From Nocardia sp. NRRL S-836 (GTDB taxonomy: Bacteria > Actinomycetota > Actinomycetes > Mycobacteriales > Pseudonocardiaceae): a stretch of 64,000 bases of DNA. A program made the translations under genes and the position numbers. The stretch is from positions 83,378-147,377 of the forward strand of contig NZ_LGDY01000090.1 of NCBI RefSeq assembly GCF_001279525.1, read 5' to 3'. The notes beneath the pieces are model-generated. The model ran no database searches and was not told the DNA's origin. It saw only the letters and a list, made by a program, of their open reading frames with translations. The stretch's first letter is position 1, and every line of letters starts with the position of its first letter. This document shows positions 25,084 to 36,895 of this stretch, in pieces.

Positions 25084-25931
25084 GACTCACTTCCCTTGAG
25101 CGCGTGCGAGTCCGGCTGGTGACCGGTGCCCGCGACCTCGGCGACGTCGTCCGACAGCACGGACCTGTCGGTCGCCTCGATGACCTCGAAGAGGGACTCC
25201 TCCGAGACGCTGCCGTCGGGCAGCAGTGCGGGCGTGGCCACCGAGTTGGCGGTGGCGAAGACACCGGGGCCGGGGATGGACCCGACCCGCTTGCCGTCCT
25301 GGAAGCGCTCCTCGACGAGCTCCCGCTGCGTCTTGCGGGCGGGCCTCCCGTCGCGGCCGACGAACGCGAGGATCATCGCGCCGATGGCGGCGGTGATCAG
25401 CAGCGCGGAGGTCAGCTCGAACGGGAACAGGTAGTCGGTGAAGAGCTTCTGGCCGATGTTGCCGACGTTGCCGCCGTTGGTGGTGTTCGCCTCGGCGAGA
25501 CCCACCGGCGTCACCGCGGTCAGCGACCGGGCGATCGAGCTGACCAGCAGGACCGCGAAGCCGATGCCGAGGAACGCGGCCGCGAGGCGTTGTCCCCTGA
25601 TCACCTCGACGACCGAGTCGGAGCTGTCGCGGCCGACCATCATCAGCACGAACAGGAACAGCATCATGATCGCGCCGGTGTAGACGATGATCTGCACGAA
25701 GCCGAGGAACGGCGCCTGCTGGACCATGTAGAGCACGCCGAGGTTCAGCATGGTCAGCACCAGCCACAGCGCGGAGTGCACCGCGTTGCGCGAGAACAGC
25801 ATGCCGAGCGCGCCGGCCAGTGCGAGCGGGCCGAGCACCCAGAACGCGACCTTCTCGCCGGTGCTCATCACGTCGACCGCGCGCTGCACCGGCTCCGGCT
25901 GCTGCGCCAGGAACTGGAGGACGAGGCTCAC
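25080..25931 (-). CDS. nuoJ: NADH-quinone oxidoreductase subunit J
   Basis: A 283-residue subunit. The five-helix membrane core takes the first 190 residues, including the pi-bulge helix [17 protein letters not shown] with its conserved Tyr and Gly. Compared with the enterobacterial subunit of about 180 residues it has a roughly 90-residue hydrophilic C-terminal tail, as is common in actinobacteria. The start overlaps the nuoI stop by 4 bp. Confidence 0.94.
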   Translation of the reverse strand: MSLVLQFLAQQPEPVQRAVDVMSTGEKVAFWVLGPLALAGALGMLFSRNAVHSALWLVLTMLNLGVLYMVQQAPFLGFVQIIVYTGAIMMLFLFVLMMVGRDSSDSVVEVIRGQRLAAAFLGIGFAVLLVSSIARSLTAVTPVGLAEANTTNGGNVGNIGQKLFTDYLFPFELTSALLITAAIGAMILAFVGRDGRPARKTQRELVEERFQDGKRVGSIPGPGVFATANSVATPALLPDGSVSEESLFEVIEATDRSVLSDDVAEVAGTGHQPDSHALKGSES

Positions 25932-26458
25932 TGCTGGTCACCCTTCTCCTGGGCCACCCTGGCGAGCTGCGGGCCGTTCACGTAGTAGTCCTGCTCGTTG
26001 TCGCCGAGCCGCATCGGGTGCGGCGGTTGCTCCATGCCGGGCAGCAGCGGGGCGAGCAGGTCCTCCTTCGTGAAGATCAGGTCCTGGCGGTTGTCGTCGG
26101 CGAGCTCGAACTCGTTCGTCATCGTGAGCGAACGGGTCGGGCACGCCTCGATGCACAGGCCGCAGCCGATGCACCGCAGGTAGTTGATCTGGTAGTCGGC
26201 ACCGAAGCGCTCACCGGGCGAGTAGCGCGCTTCCTCGGTGTTGTCGCCACCCTCGACGAAGATCGCGTCCGCGGGGCAGGCCCACGCGCACAGCTCGCAG
26301 CCGACGCACTTCTCCAGCCCGTCCGGGTGCCGGTTGAGCTGGTGGCGGCCGTGGAACCGCGGCGCGGTCACCTTCTTGACCTCGGGGTACTCCTCCGTCA
26401 CCACCTTCTTGAACATGGTGCCGAAGGTGACTCCGAAGCCCTTGATGGACTCGAACAT
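25928..26458 (-). CDS. nuoI: NADH-quinone oxidoreductase subunit I
   Basis: A 176-residue peripheral-arm subunit with two [4Fe-4S] clusters (N6a, N6b), ligated by [12 protein letters not shown] and [12 protein letters not shown]. The start is ATG 26458, immediately after the nuoH stop and preceded by GGAGGCGGAG at the end of nuoH; the open frame further upstream is an overlap with nuoH. It is the housekeeping copy, much more like canonical NuoI than the protein at 259-723. Confidence 0.95.
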   Translation of the reverse strand: MFESIKGFGVTFGTMFKKVVTEEYPEVKKVTAPRFHGRHQLNRHPDGLEKCVGCELCAWACPADAIFVEGGDNTEEARYSPGERFGADYQINYLRCIGCGLCIEACPTRSLTMTNEFELADDNRQDLIFTKEDLLAPLLPGMEQPPHPMRLGDNEQDYYVNGPQLARVAQEKGDQQ

Positions 26459-26460
26459 GC

Positions 26461-27795
26461 CTACTCCGCCTCCTTCGCGGTGGGAGCGGCGGCCAGGGCT
26501 TCCGTGTCCTTGGGAAGAGTGGCGACCTTGACCTTGCGCTTGGGCGCGGACTTGGGGACCTGCAGGTCGAGCGGCGGCAGCGGGAAGCCGGAGCCCGCGA
26601 GCGGAACGCCGCCCTTGGCCTGCTGCTTCTTGTCGGGCAGCAGGAACGAGATCAGCAGCACGACACCGACGAAGACGCCGAGTGCCACCAGTTTCTGGCC
26701 GGTGGAGAGCTCCTTGAGCGCACCGGTGCGGATGACCGCGACGGCCAGGATCCAGACGAGGCTGGTCGGGACCAGGACCTTCCAGCCGAGCTTCATGAAC
26801 TGGTCGTAGCGCAGGCGGGGCAGCGTGCCGCGCAGCCAGATGAAGATGAACAGGAAGAACAGCGTCTTGACGATGAACCACAGCAGGCCCCACCAGCCGG
26901 TGTTCATGAACTCACCGGACCACGGCGCGCGGTAGCCGCCGAGGAAGAGCGTGGTCGCCAGCGCCGAGACGGTCACCATGTTCACGTACTCGGCGAGGAA
27001 GAACAGCGCGAACTTCAGCGAGCTGTACTCGGTGTGGAAGCCACCGACCAGCTCGGACTCGGCCTCGGGGAGGTCGAACGGCGCGCGGTTGGTCTCGCCG
27101 ACCATCGACACCACGTAGATCACGAAGCTCGGGAACAGCAGGATGCCGAACCAGCCCGGGATCGGGGTGCCGAGGATCGTGCTGGCCTGCGCGTTCACGA
27201 TGTCACCGGTCGACATCGAGCCGGTGAACATGATCACCGCGACGATCGACAGGCCCATCGCGATCTCGTAGGAGATCACCTGCGCGGCCGAGCGCAGCGC
27301 ACCGAGCAGCGGGTACGGCGAGCCGGAGGCCCAGCCGGACAGCACGATGCCGTAGACGCCGAGCGAGGAGCAGGCCAGCACCACCAGCACGCCGACCGGG
27401 AGGTCGACGAGCTGCAGCGCGGTCTGCTGGCCGAACATGTTGACCTCGCCGGCGAGCGGGATCACCGAGAACGCGAGGAACGCGGGGATGCACGAGATCA
27501 CCGGGGCGAGGAAGAACACCCACTTGTCCGCGAGGACCGGGCGGATGTCCTCCTTGAACGCGAGCTTCAGACCGTCCGCGAGCGACTGCAGCCAGCCGTT
27601 CGGGCCGACCCGGTTGGGACCGGGGCGGTGCTGCATCCGCGCGACGACCTTGCGCTCCCAGTTGATCATGAACAGGGTCATGACCACGAGGAAGGCGAAG
27701 ATCCCGACGACCTTGACCAGCACCAGCCAGATCGGGTCGTCCGCGAGGAGCTTGCCGGTGTCACCGAGCTCCGCCGCGAAGTAGTGCTGCGTCAT
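26461..27795 (-). CDS. nuoH: NADH-quinone oxidoreductase subunit H
   Basis: A 444-residue membrane subunit that forms the quinone-entry site with NuoB and NuoD. Signatures are [34 protein letters not shown], and the glutamate-rich loop [20 protein letters not shown]. Eight helices are expected. The last 60 residues are a hydrophilic Lys/Pro/Ala tail not found in proteobacterial NuoH but usual in actinobacteria. The ATG at 27795 overlaps the nuoG stop. Confidence 0.95.
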   Translation of the reverse strand: MTQHYFAAELGDTGKLLADDPIWLVLVKVVGIFAFLVVMTLFMINWERKVVARMQHRPGPNRVGPNGWLQSLADGLKLAFKEDIRPVLADKWVFFLAPVISCIPAFLAFSVIPLAGEVNMFGQQTALQLVDLPVGVLVVLACSSLGVYGIVLSGWASGSPYPLLGALRSAAQVISYEIAMGLSIVAVIMFTGSMSTGDIVNAQASTILGTPIPGWFGILLFPSFVIYVVSMVGETNRAPFDLPEAESELVGGFHTEYSSLKFALFFLAEYVNMVTVSALATTLFLGGYRAPWSGEFMNTGWWGLLWFIVKTLFFLFIFIWLRGTLPRLRYDQFMKLGWKVLVPTSLVWILAVAVIRTGALKELSTGQKLVALGVFVGVVLLISFLLPDKKQQAKGGVPLAGSGFPLPPLDLQVPKSAPKRKVKVATLPKDTEALAAAPTAKEAE

Positions 27796-30253
27796 GACTT
27801 CACCCCAAAAGAAGGCCCGCCGCTGACGGAGACGATCGAGCCGTGGCCCGCGCCGAGCGTGGCCCGGACGGTCACGTCACCCGAGTTGGTGGGCAGCCAG
27901 ATGACGCCCTCGGGCAGGTCGTCGGTCTCGACCGGCAGCGTGATCGCGCCGCGGTCGGTGGAGACCGTGACGTGGCCGCCGGGGGTCAGCCCGAACTGCT
28001 GCGCGGTGGTCTCGGCGACCTTCGCCACGACGGGACGGGCGGTGCCGGCCAGGTGCGGCTCGTCGACCTGCAGCGAGCCGTTGCCGATCAGGCGGTGCCA
28101 GGTGGCGAGCACGGCCTTGCCGGGGCCGGCCGGGCTCTGCAGCGGCGCGGCGACGTTGAGCGAGGAACCGCTCGACGCGCCCTCGCCCAGGCGGGCCAGG
28201 TCGGCGGCAGCGGCGGCCGGGGTCTGCGTGAACAGGTCCGCGTCCATCTCCACCGCGAGGGTGTCGAGCACGCGGCAGTCCGACAGCGCGCCGGTGCCCT
28301 CCAGGGTCGTGCCAAACTCGCGGCGGCGGCCCTCCCAGTTGAGGTAGGTGCCGGACTTCTCGACCGCCGGTGCGATCGGGAGCACGACGTCGGCGTGCGC
28401 GGTGACCGCGCTCGGCCGCAGCTCCAGGCTCACGACGAAACCGGCTGCCACCAACGCCGCCTCGGCCAGCACGGGGTCCGGCAGGTCGAACGGGTCGACG
28501 CCGCCGACCACCAGGCCGGACAGCTCGCCGTTCGCGGCGGCGGTGAGGATCCCGGTGGTGTCGCGGCCGGGCGTCGCGGGCAGCGAGCCCTCCCCGACGC
28601 CCCAGGTCCGCTCGACCTCGGTGCGCGCGGCCGCGCTGGTGACGTGACGGCCACCGGGCAGCAGGTTCGGCACGGCGCCGACCGCGAGCGCGCCGCGCTC
28701 ACCGGCCCGGCGGGGGATCCACGCGACCCGCGCGCCGGTCCGCTCGGCCAGCTTCGCGACCGCGGTGAACGCGCCGGGGATCTCGGCGGCGCGCTCGCCG
28801 ACGAGGATCACCGCACCGGGCTTGGAGAGCAGCTCGACCACGTCGGAGGCGTGGTCCGGCAACGCGTTCAGCGCGTTCGCCTCGGCACCGGGCACGCACG
28901 CGAGCAGCGTGCCGAACGTCTTCTCCACCGCCGGCGTCGTGAACTGGCCGAGGTGGAAGACCTTCGTCGTGCCCCTGCGCGCGGCCTTGCGCAGCCGCAG
29001 GAAGACGATCGGGGCCTCCTCCTCGGGCTCGAACGCGACCAGCAACGCGGCCGGCGCGGACTCGATGCCCTGGAAGGTGACGCCGTTGTCCGGGTTGGTG
29101 AACACCGTCGTGCCGGACAGGAACTCCAGCTCCTCGGCACTGTGCGGCCGGGCGCGGAAGTCGATGTCGTTGGTGCGCAACGCGATGCGGGCGAACTTCG
29201 AGTACGCGTAGGCGTCCTCGACGGTCAGCCGGCCACCGGTCAGCACGCCGACGCCGTTCGCGTCCCGTGCCGCGGCCAGCCCCGCCGCCGCGACCTGCAG
29301 CGCCTCGGTCCACGAGGACTCGCGCAGCTCACCGGTCTCGGCGTCGCGGACCATCGGCCGCGTGATGCGGTCATCGGCCGTGGCGTAGCGGAACGCGAAC
29401 CGGCCCTTGTCGCAGATCCACTCCTCGTTGACCTGCGGGTCGTCGCCGGCGAGCTTGCGCTGCACCTTGCCGCGCCGCCAGTCGGTGCGCTCGGCGCAGC
29501 CCGACGAGCAGTGCTCGCAGATGCTCGGCGTCGACACGAGGTCGAACGGGCGGGCGCGGAACCGGTAGGCGGCGCTGGTGAGCGCGCCGACCGGGCAGAT
29601 CTGGATGGTGTTGCCGGAGAAGTACGACTGGAACGGCTTCTCCGGTGCCGTCCCGATCTGCTGCAGCGCGCCGCGCTCCAGCAGCTCGATGAACGGGTCA
29701 CCGGCGATCTGCGCGGAGAACCGGGTGCAGCGCTGGCACAGCACGCACCGCTCCCGGTCGAGCAGCACCTGCGTGGAGATGCTGATCGGCTTCGGGAACG
29801 TCCGCTTGTGCTCGTGGAAGCGGGAGTCGCTGCGGCCGTGGGCGATCGCCTGGTTCTGCAGCGGGCACTCACCGCCCTTGTCGCAGATCGGGCAGTCCAG
29901 CGGGTGGTTGATGAGCAGCAGCTCCATCACACCCTGCTGGGCCTTGTCCGCGACCGGCGAGGTCAGCTGGGTCTTCACGACCATGCCGTCCGCGACCGTC
30001 ATCGTGCAGGAGGCCTGCGGCTTCGGCATCGGCCGGCCGCCCATCTCGACCTCGACGAGGCACTGGCGGCAGGCGCCCGCGGGCTCCAGCAGCGGGTGGT
30101 CGCAGAAGCGCGGGATGACCGTGCCGAGGCGTTCGGCCGTGCGGATCAGCAGCTCGCCCTTGGGCGCCACGACCTCGACGCCGTCGATGACGAGCTTGAC
30201 GTGACCCTCGGGCACGACGAGCTCGGTTGCGTTGGGCTTGTCAGGCGCGATGG

Positions 30254-30257
<4 letters not shown>
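27792..30257 (-). CDS. nuoG: NADH-quinone oxidoreductase subunit G
   Basis: An 821-residue iron-sulfur subunit of the NADH module. The N-terminal [2Fe-2S] domain has [15 protein letters not shown]. Next come the His/Cys cluster region, [13 protein letters not shown], and the [4Fe-4S] motif [11 protein letters not shown] molybdopterin-oxidoreductase-like domain starts with CEHCSSGC, the ligands of an extra N7-type cluster. The start is ATG 30257, overlapping the nuoF stop; the frame to 30296 is an artefact. The C-terminal molybdopterin-like domain is structural only. Confidence 0.95.
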
Positions 30258-31534
<1,277 letters not shown>

Positions 31535-31542
31535 TTTCGTCC

Positions 31543-32262
31543 CTACTTCTTTTCCGGCAGGGCGGGGAACTCGGCGTTGGACGGCATCTCCGGCGCGTCC
31601 CAGCCGCGTTCCTGGGCGATCTTGGCGCCGCGCAACGTCTCCGCGGCCGCCGACGGGCCGTCGAGGTCGGCGTCGCGCCCCTCGAAGAACCCGGCGAGCT
31701 GGAGCTCGGCCTGCTTGAAGTCGGTGAGCGGCGCGCCGCGCGTCGGGGCGGGCTTCTCCCCCGACTGCAACGCCTGCACGAGTCCCAGCGCCTTCTCGGG
31801 CGTCTGGTTGTCGTAGAACTCGTAGTTCACCTGCAGGACGGGACCGAGGTCGCACGCGGCGAGGCACTCGGCGTGCTCCAGGGTGATCGAGCCCGGCGTG
31901 CCCGGCTCGCCCGCGGTCTCCTCGTGGCCCACGCCCAGGTGGTCCTTGAGGGTCTTGTAGATGGCGTCGCCGCCCAGCGCCGCGCACAGCGTGTTCGTGC
32001 ACACGCTGACCAGGTGCTCACCGCAGGGACGGCGCTTGTACATCGTGTAGAACGTCGCGACCGCGCTGACCTCGGCCTCGCTCAGGTCGAGCTGCCCGGC
32101 GCAGAACCGGATGCCGTCCTGGGAGACGTAGCCCTCGACCGACTGCACCAGGTGCAGCATCGGCAGCAGGGCGCTGCGGGCCTGCGGGTAGCGGGCGATG
32201 ATCGCCTGCGCGCGGTCCGCGGTCGTCTGGTCGAAGACGACGCTTTCGGGAGCTTGAGTCAT
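31543..32262 (-). CDS. nuoE: NADH-quinone oxidoreductase subunit E
   Basis: A 239-residue thioredoxin-like subunit that holds the N1a [2Fe-2S] cluster. Ligands are CTNTLC and, 35-40 residues on, CLAACD. ATG 32262 overlaps the nuoD stop by 4 bp. The C-terminal 75 residues extend beyond the fold and are rich in Ala, Glu and Pro, an addition frequent in actinobacteria and of unknown use. Confidence 0.94.
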   Translation of the reverse strand: MTQAPESVVFDQTTADRAQAIIARYPQARSALLPMLHLVQSVEGYVSQDGIRFCAGQLDLSEAEVSAVATFYTMYKRRPCGEHLVSVCTNTLCAALGGDAIYKTLKDHLGVGHEETAGEPGTPGSITLEHAECLAACDLGPVLQVNYEFYDNQTPEKALGLVQALQSGEKPAPTRGAPLTDFKQAELQLAGFFEGRDADLDGPSAAAETLRGAKIAQERGWDAPEMPSNAEFPALPEKK

Positions 32263-33656
32263 CGGTCGCAACCACCCATCACCGGGTCGATCGAGGCGAC
32301 GGACGCGATCACGTCGGCGACCATGCCGCCCTCGCACATCGCGGGCATCGACTGGAGGTTCACGAAGCTGGGCTCGCGCAGGTGCACGCGCATCGGGCGG
32401 GTGCCGCCGTCGGAGACCACGTGGTAGCCGAGCTCGCCGCGCGGCGACTCGACCGGCACGTACACCTGGCCGGCCGGCACCTTGAAGCCCTCGGTCACCA
32501 GCTTGAAGTGGTGGATCAGGGACTCCATGGACTGGCCCATGATCTTGCGGACGTGCTCGAGCGAGTTGCCCATGCCGTCGCTGCCGATCGTGAGCTGCGC
32601 GGGCCAGGCGATCTTCGCGTCCTCGACCATCACCGGGCCGGTCGGCAGCGTGTCGACGACCTGCTTGATGATCTTGAGCGACTGGTGCATCTCCTCCAGC
32701 CGCAGCAGGTACCGCGCGAAGCAGTCCGCCTGGTCCGAGACCGGCACGTCGAACGTGTAGTTCTCGTAGCCGCTGTACGGCTCGATCTTGCGCAGGTCCC
32801 AGGCGAGGCCCGCGGACCGCAGGATCGGGCCGGTGATGCCGAGCGCGAGGCACGCGTCGACGGGCAGGTAGCCCACGTTCGCGAGGCGGTTGCGCCAGAT
32901 CGGCTGGCCGGTGAGCAGCTTGTCGTAGTCGGGAAGGCGCTTGTTCATCAGCTTGATGAAGTCGCGGATCTTCTCGACAGCGCCGTCGGGCAGGTCCTGC
33001 GCGAGGCCGCCGGGACGGATGAACGCGTGGTTCATCCGCAGGCCGGTCAGGAACTCCAGCAGGTGCAGGACCTCCTCGCGCTCGCGGAAGCCGGAGGTCA
33101 TGCCGGTCAGCGCTCCGAGCTCCATGCCGCCGGTGGCGAGCGCGACGAGGTGCGAGCTGATCCGGTTGAGCTCCATCAGCATGACGCGGATCGCCTGCGC
33201 CTTGTCCGGCACGGTGACGCCGAGCAGCTTCTCGACGGCCATGCAGTACGCGGCCTCGTGGTGCAGCGGCGCCAGGTAGTCCGTGCGCGTGATGAAGGTG
33301 ACGCCCTGCACCCAGTTGCGGTACTCGAGGTTCTTCTCGATGCCGGTGTGCAGGTAGCCGATCACGCTGCGGGCGTGGGTGACCGTCTCGCCCTCGAGCT
33401 CCAGCACCAGGCGCAGCACGCCGTGCGTCGACGGGTGCTGCGGGCCGAGGTTCATGACGATGCGCTCGTCGTGCACCGCGTCCGCGAGCACCTCGTCCCA
33501 GTCGCCGCCGGTCACCGTGTAGACGGTGCCCTCGGTGGTTTTCCGGGAGTCGGCGATCTCCGGGGTGTTCGGGCTGGTGTCGACGTCGTCGGAGCTGTCG
33601 CTGCCGGTCGCGCTGGTGTTGGTCCCCGTGGTGAAGTCGGAAAGCCGCTCGGTCAT
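32259..33656 (-). CDS. nuoD: NADH-quinone oxidoreductase subunit D
   Basis: A 465-residue 49 kDa subunit lining the quinone pocket. Conserved segments include [14 protein letters not shown] with the quinone-binding His, [30 protein letters not shown] and [19 protein letters not shown] 33656 is chosen from the overlap with nuoC. The first 40 residues are a Ser/Thr/Asp-rich extension absent from shorter homologues. A standalone NuoD (not fused to NuoC) is the actinobacterial form. Confidence 0.95.
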   Translation of the reverse strand: MTERLSDFTTGTNTSATGSDSSDDVDTSPNTPEIADSRKTTEGTVYTVTGGDWDEVLADAVHDERIVMNLGPQHPSTHGVLRLVLELEGETVTHARSVIGYLHTGIEKNLEYRNWVQGVTFITRTDYLAPLHHEAAYCMAVEKLLGVTVPDKAQAIRVMLMELNRISSHLVALATGGMELGALTGMTSGFREREEVLHLLEFLTGLRMNHAFIRPGGLAQDLPDGAVEKIRDFIKLMNKRLPDYDKLLTGQPIWRNRLANVGYLPVDACLALGITGPILRSAGLAWDLRKIEPYSGYENYTFDVPVSDQADCFARYLLRLEEMHQSLKIIKQVVDTLPTGPVMVEDAKIAWPAQLTIGSDGMGNSLEHVRKIMGQSMESLIHHFKLVTEGFKVPAGQVYVPVESPRGELGYHVVSDGGTRPMRVHLREPSFVNLQSMPAMCEGGMVADVIASVASIDPVMGGCDR

Positions 33657-34405
33657 GAGTACGACCGCCTCTGGTCCGGCGGAGGAATCTCCGCGCCCTT
33701 GTACTCGACCGGAATGCCGCCCAGCGGGTAGTCCTTGCGCTGCGGGTGGCCGTCCCAGTCGTCCGGCATGAGGATTCGGGTCAGTCCGGGGTGACCGTCG
33801 TAGATGATCCCGAACATGTCCCAGGTCTCGCGCTCCTGCCAGTCCGCCGTCGGGTAGACCTCGACGAGGCTCGGCACGTGCGGGTGGTCCACGTCGACGG
33901 CGACCTCGAGCCGGATGCGCCGGCGGTAGGTCATCGACGTCAGGTGCGTGACCGAGTGCAGCCGCTGCGGCACGTCGGCGCCGTAGTCGACGCCCGAGAC
34001 CGAGCTGCACAGCTCGAAGCGCAGCGCCGGGCTGTCGCGGCAGATCCGCGCTACCTCCAGCAGCGTCTCCGGCCGGAGGTAGAAGGTGATCTCGCCGCGG
34101 TCGACGCTCACCTGCTGCACCGTGTCGGCGGGCAGGCCCTTGTCGCTGATCGCGGCGAACAGCTCGTCGGCGACCTCGTCGAACCAGCCGCCGTACGGGC
34201 GCTCGGACGGAGCGGCCACGTGGGCGGGCAGGCGCAGGCCGCCGAAACCGGACGTGTCACCGGAGCCGGTGACGCCGAACAGGCCCCTGCGCTCCTTGCC
34301 GGCGAGGATCGGCGCCTTGGCCTTCGCCTCGTCGCCGTTGGTCTTCTCGAGGTCCGCTCCCGCGCTGTTGTTGACGCTGGAGTGCTCTCCCCCTGGCTCG
34401 GTCAC
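33653..34405 (-). CDS. nuoC: NADH-quinone oxidoreductase subunit C
   Basis: A 250-residue 30 kDa subunit. The core carries [19 protein letters not shown] and [16 protein letters not shown]. The start is read as GTG 34405 overlapping the nuoB stop (GTGA). About 65 hydrophilic residues precede the core. It connects NuoB to NuoD in the peripheral arm. Confidence 0.94.
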   Translation of the reverse strand: MTEPGGEHSSVNNSAGADLEKTNGDEAKAKAPILAGKERRGLFGVTGSGDTSGFGGLRLPAHVAAPSERPYGGWFDEVADELFAAISDKGLPADTVQQVSVDRGEITFYLRPETLLEVARICRDSPALRFELCSSVSGVDYGADVPQRLHSVTHLTSMTYRRRIRLEVAVDVDHPHVPSLVEVYPTADWQERETWDMFGIIYDGHPGLTRILMPDDWDGHPQRKDYPLGGIPVEYKGAEIPPPDQRRSYS

Positions 34406-34953
34406 TTCTTCCTCGCAAAGCGCTCGGACGACGGGATGAGGTCGGTGCGGTAGCCCGAGTCGGCGAGAGCCTTGGCGCGCACGGCGTTCAGCGGCTCGTC
34501 CATGATCTTGGCGTGGATCTTGAGGATCGCGTCCATCAGCATCTCCGGCCGCGGCGGGCAGCCCGGCAGGTACATGTCGACGGGCACGACGTGGTCGACG
34601 CCCTGCACCACCGCGTAGTTGTTGAACATGCCGCCACTGCTGGCGCACACGCCCATGGCCAGCACCCAGCGCGGCTCGGGCATCTGGTCGTAGATCTGCC
34701 GCAGCACCGGCGCCATCTTGTTGGTGACACGACCCGCGACGATCATCAGGTCCGCCTGGCGCGGTGACGCCCGGAAGACCTCCATGCCGAAGCGGGCGAG
34801 GTCGTAGCGCGGACCACCCGTCGTCATCATCTCGATGGCGCAGCAGGCCAGGCCGAAGGTGGCAGGCCAGAGCGAGGACTTGCGGGTCCAGTTGACCAGC
34901 TTCTCCACGCTGGCCAGCAGGATGCCGTTCGGGAGCTTCTCCTCGAGACCCAT
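34402..34953 (-). CDS. nuoB: NADH-quinone oxidoreductase subunit B
   Basis: A 183-residue subunit holding cluster N2, the last carrier before quinone. The four cysteines sit in [19 protein letters not shown] and [18 protein letters not shown] and the amphipathic loop [18 protein letters not shown] are standard. ATG 34953 follows the nuoA stop by 7 bp. Compare the divergent NuoB-like protein at 1250-1660. Confidence 0.96.
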   Translation of the reverse strand: MGLEEKLPNGILLASVEKLVNWTRKSSLWPATFGLACCAIEMMTTGGPRYDLARFGMEVFRASPRQADLMIVAGRVTNKMAPVLRQIYDQMPEPRWVLAMGVCASSGGMFNNYAVVQGVDHVVPVDMYLPGCPPRPEMLMDAILKIHAKIMDEPLNAVRAKALADSGYRTDLIPSSERFARKK

Positions 34954-34960
34954 GACTTCC

Positions 34961-35326
34961 TCAGTTCCAGTCGAGGCCGCCGCGGCGCCACACGTAGACG
35001 TACGCGAAGCCGACCGTTGCGACGAACAGGACGATCTCCACCAGCCCGAACAGGCCGAGCTTGTCGGCAGTGACGGCGAACGGGTAGAGGAACACCATTT
35101 CGATGTCGAACAAGATGAAGAGCATCGCCGTCAGGTAGTAGGCGACCGGCATGCGGCCGCCACCGATCACCGGCTGCGGGCTCGGCTCGATGCCGCACTC
35201 GTACGCGTCGAGCTTCGCCCGGTTGTAGCGGCGGGGTCCGATGTAGGGCGCTGCGGTCACCGAGAAGAGCGCGAACGCCCCGGCGAGCGCGAACATCAAT
35301 ACGAGGGGGAGGTAAGGGTCCAGCAC
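34961..35326 (-). CDS. nuoA: NADH-quinone oxidoreductase subunit A
   Basis: A 121-residue three-helix subunit and first gene of the nuo operon. The quinone-channel loop [15 protein letters not shown] and the helix [18 protein letters not shown] with its conserved acidic residues are clear. The start at 35326 lies downstream of about 120 bp of leader that contains three operator-like palindromes. Confidence 0.95.
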   Translation of the reverse strand: MLDPYLPLVLMFALAGAFALFSVTAAPYIGPRRYNRAKLDAYECGIEPSPQPVIGGGRMPVAYYLTAMLFILFDIEMVFLYPFAVTADKLGLFGLVEIVLFVATVGFAYVYVWRRGGLDWN

Positions 35327-35384
35327 TCTCCGTCGTCCTTTCCTCGCGTGTCGAGGCGCACCCTAAGGGGGTACTTCTGCAACC

Positions 35385-35461
35385 CGTTTGTTAGGCGGAC
35401 CTAACAAACGCTTGTGAAACAGTTCACAAGCATGATCACACTGTTGTGAAGTGATTCACAA
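35385..35461 (-). promoter_or_regulatory. nuo operon control region: two Rex operators and a further palindrome
   Basis: Two 18-bp sites match the Rex consensus TTGTGAA-N4-TTCACAA exactly: one at 35412-35429 and one at 35444-35461, centres 32 bp apart (three helical turns). Rex is the NADH/NAD+-sensing repressor known to control nuo in Streptomyces. The sites also fit the Crp/GlxR pattern TGTGA-N6-TCACA. Abutting them on the gene-proximal side is a perfect palindrome, CGTTTGTTAGG (35385-35395), 4 nt, then its complement (35400-35410), whose binding protein is unknown. Confidence 0.8.
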
Positions 35462-35545
35462 GCTCGACCGCCAGTGTAGAACGCCTGTAAATGACCTACG
35501 TCACAGGGTCTGACCAGGGGCTTTAACTTTACCGACACATACGAA

Positions 35546-35576
35546 ACGACACCGGCTCGTATTGAGCCGGTGTCGT
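35546..35576 (-). terminator. Intrinsic terminator between menJ and the nuo operon
   Basis: ACGACACCGGCTC (35546-35558) pairs perfectly with GAGCCGGTGTCGT (35564-35576) around a GTATT loop. It lies 17 bp past the menJ stop, insulating nuo from upstream transcription. Confidence 0.85.
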
Positions 35577-35593
35577 CACCTATTCGGAGTAAT

Positions 35594-36859
35594 TCAGGCG
35601 GTCGGCGCGAGCTTCGTGGCGGCCACGATCAGCCGGTCCATTGCGTCGCCGTCCTTGGGGTCGTAGAGGCCCGCGAGCAGCTTGAGCACGAGTTTCATCA
35701 GGCGCTTTCGCGGCATTCCGTACTTCGTTGCGGTCCGCATGACCGCCGGGTTGCCGATGAGCTTCGAGAAGACGTTCCCGAGCCGGTAGTAGCTGCCGAG
35801 CGCCTCTTCGATCCGCACCGGGTAGCCGTGCAGCGCCCGTTCACGGTTGACGCCCGTGCGCGCGAGGGCCTGCACGATCGACTCGGACGCGATCTTCGCC
35901 GACTCCATGGCGTAGCCGATGCCCTCGCCGTTGAACGGGTTGACCATGCCACCGGCGTCGCCGACGAGCACGAGCCCGGCCCGGTAGTGCGGCTTGCGGT
36001 TGAGCCCCATGGGCAACGCGGCGCCACCGATGCGGCTGGTCGCGTTCTCCTCGCGGAAGCCCCACTCCTCCGGCGTGCCGTCGAGCCAGGACCGCAGCAG
36101 CTGCCGGTAGTCCGTGGTGCCGTAGGCCTTCGACGTGCTGAGGATGCCCAGGCCGACGTTGACGCTGCCGTCGCCCATGCCGAAGATCCAGCCGTAGCCC
36201 GGCAGCAGCTGCCCGTCCGGCGCCCACAGCTCCAGGTGCGACTCCAGGTAGTCGTCCTTGGTGCGCGGGCTCGCGTAGTACCGGCGCACCGCGACACCCA
36301 TCGGCTTGTCGTCGTCCTTCTGCAGGCCGACGCTGAGGGCCAGCCGCGCTGACACACCGTCACACCCGACGACGATCGGCGCCCGGTAGGTGACCGGGTT
36401 CTTCTCCGGCCCCTGCTTCGCCTCGACCCCGACGACCCGCCCGTTCTCGACGATGGCCTTGGTGACCGTGGTGTTCTCGTGCATGCGCGCGCCGGCCGCC
36501 TTCGCCGCGTTCGCGAGCATCTCGTCGAAGTCCAGCCGCGGCCGCACGACACCGTAGTTGGGGAACGTGGCCAGCTCCGGCCAGTCCAGCTCCATCGTGA
36601 CGCCGCCGCCGACGACCCGCAGCCCCTTGTTGTGCAGCCAGCCGTTCTCCTCGCGCGTGTCGATGCCGAGGTCGATCAGCTGCTTCACACCGCGCGGCGT
36701 CAGCCCGTCACCGCAGACCTTCTCGCGCGGGAACGAGCTCTTCTCCAGCAGCAGCACGTCGAGGCCCGCGCGGGCCAGGTAGGTCGCCGCGGTCGAGCCC
36801 GCCGGTCCCGCCCCCACCACGATGACGTCGGCGTCCTCGTTGATCCCGCGCCTGCTCAT
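35594..36859 (-). CDS. menJ: Menaquinone reductase MenJ (geranylgeranyl-reductase family)
   Basis: A 421-residue flavoprotein likely to saturate one double bond of the menaquinone isoprenoid chain, as M. tuberculosis MenJ (Rv0561c) does. The N-terminal FAD dinucleotide fold is ADVIVVGAGPAGSTAATYLARAG. Family motifs follow: FPREKVCGDGLTPRG, the GCDGVSA loop and LVGDAGGMVNPFNGEGIGYAMES. The assignment to MenJ rather than chlorophyll or archaeal-lipid reductases rests on its place beside menG, the polyprenyl synthase and nuo, matching mycobacterial synteny. The start ATG 36859 lies 36 bp after the STAND gene. Confidence 0.85.
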   Translation of the reverse strand: MSRRGINEDADVIVVGAGPAGSTAATYLARAGLDVLLLEKSSFPREKVCGDGLTPRGVKQLIDLGIDTREENGWLHNKGLRVVGGGVTMELDWPELATFPNYGVVRPRLDFDEMLANAAKAAGARMHENTTVTKAIVENGRVVGVEAKQGPEKNPVTYRAPIVVGCDGVSARLALSVGLQKDDDKPMGVAVRRYYASPRTKDDYLESHLELWAPDGQLLPGYGWIFGMGDGSVNVGLGILSTSKAYGTTDYRQLLRSWLDGTPEEWGFREENATSRIGGAALPMGLNRKPHYRAGLVLVGDAGGMVNPFNGEGIGYAMESAKIASESIVQALARTGVNRERALHGYPVRIEEALGSYYRLGNVFSKLIGNPAVMRTATKYGMPRKRLMKLVLKLLAGLYDPKDGDAMDRLIVAATKLAPTA

Positions 36860-36895
36860 CCAGACTCCCTCGTGTGCCGTGACTCTCTCGCGAGC

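Noticed and set aside
35385..35410. IdeR/DtxR iron box
   Set aside because: The core TTAGG...CCTAA is suggestive, but the spacing and central bases do not follow the 19-bp consensus, so it was left as an unassigned palindrome.
35411..35461. Crp/GlxR sites as the main reading of the nuo palindromes
   Set aside because: The pattern TGTGA-N6-TCACA fits, but the 7-bp arms and 4-bp spacer match the Rex operator fully and Rex control of nuo is established in Streptomyces. Crp is kept only as an alternative.
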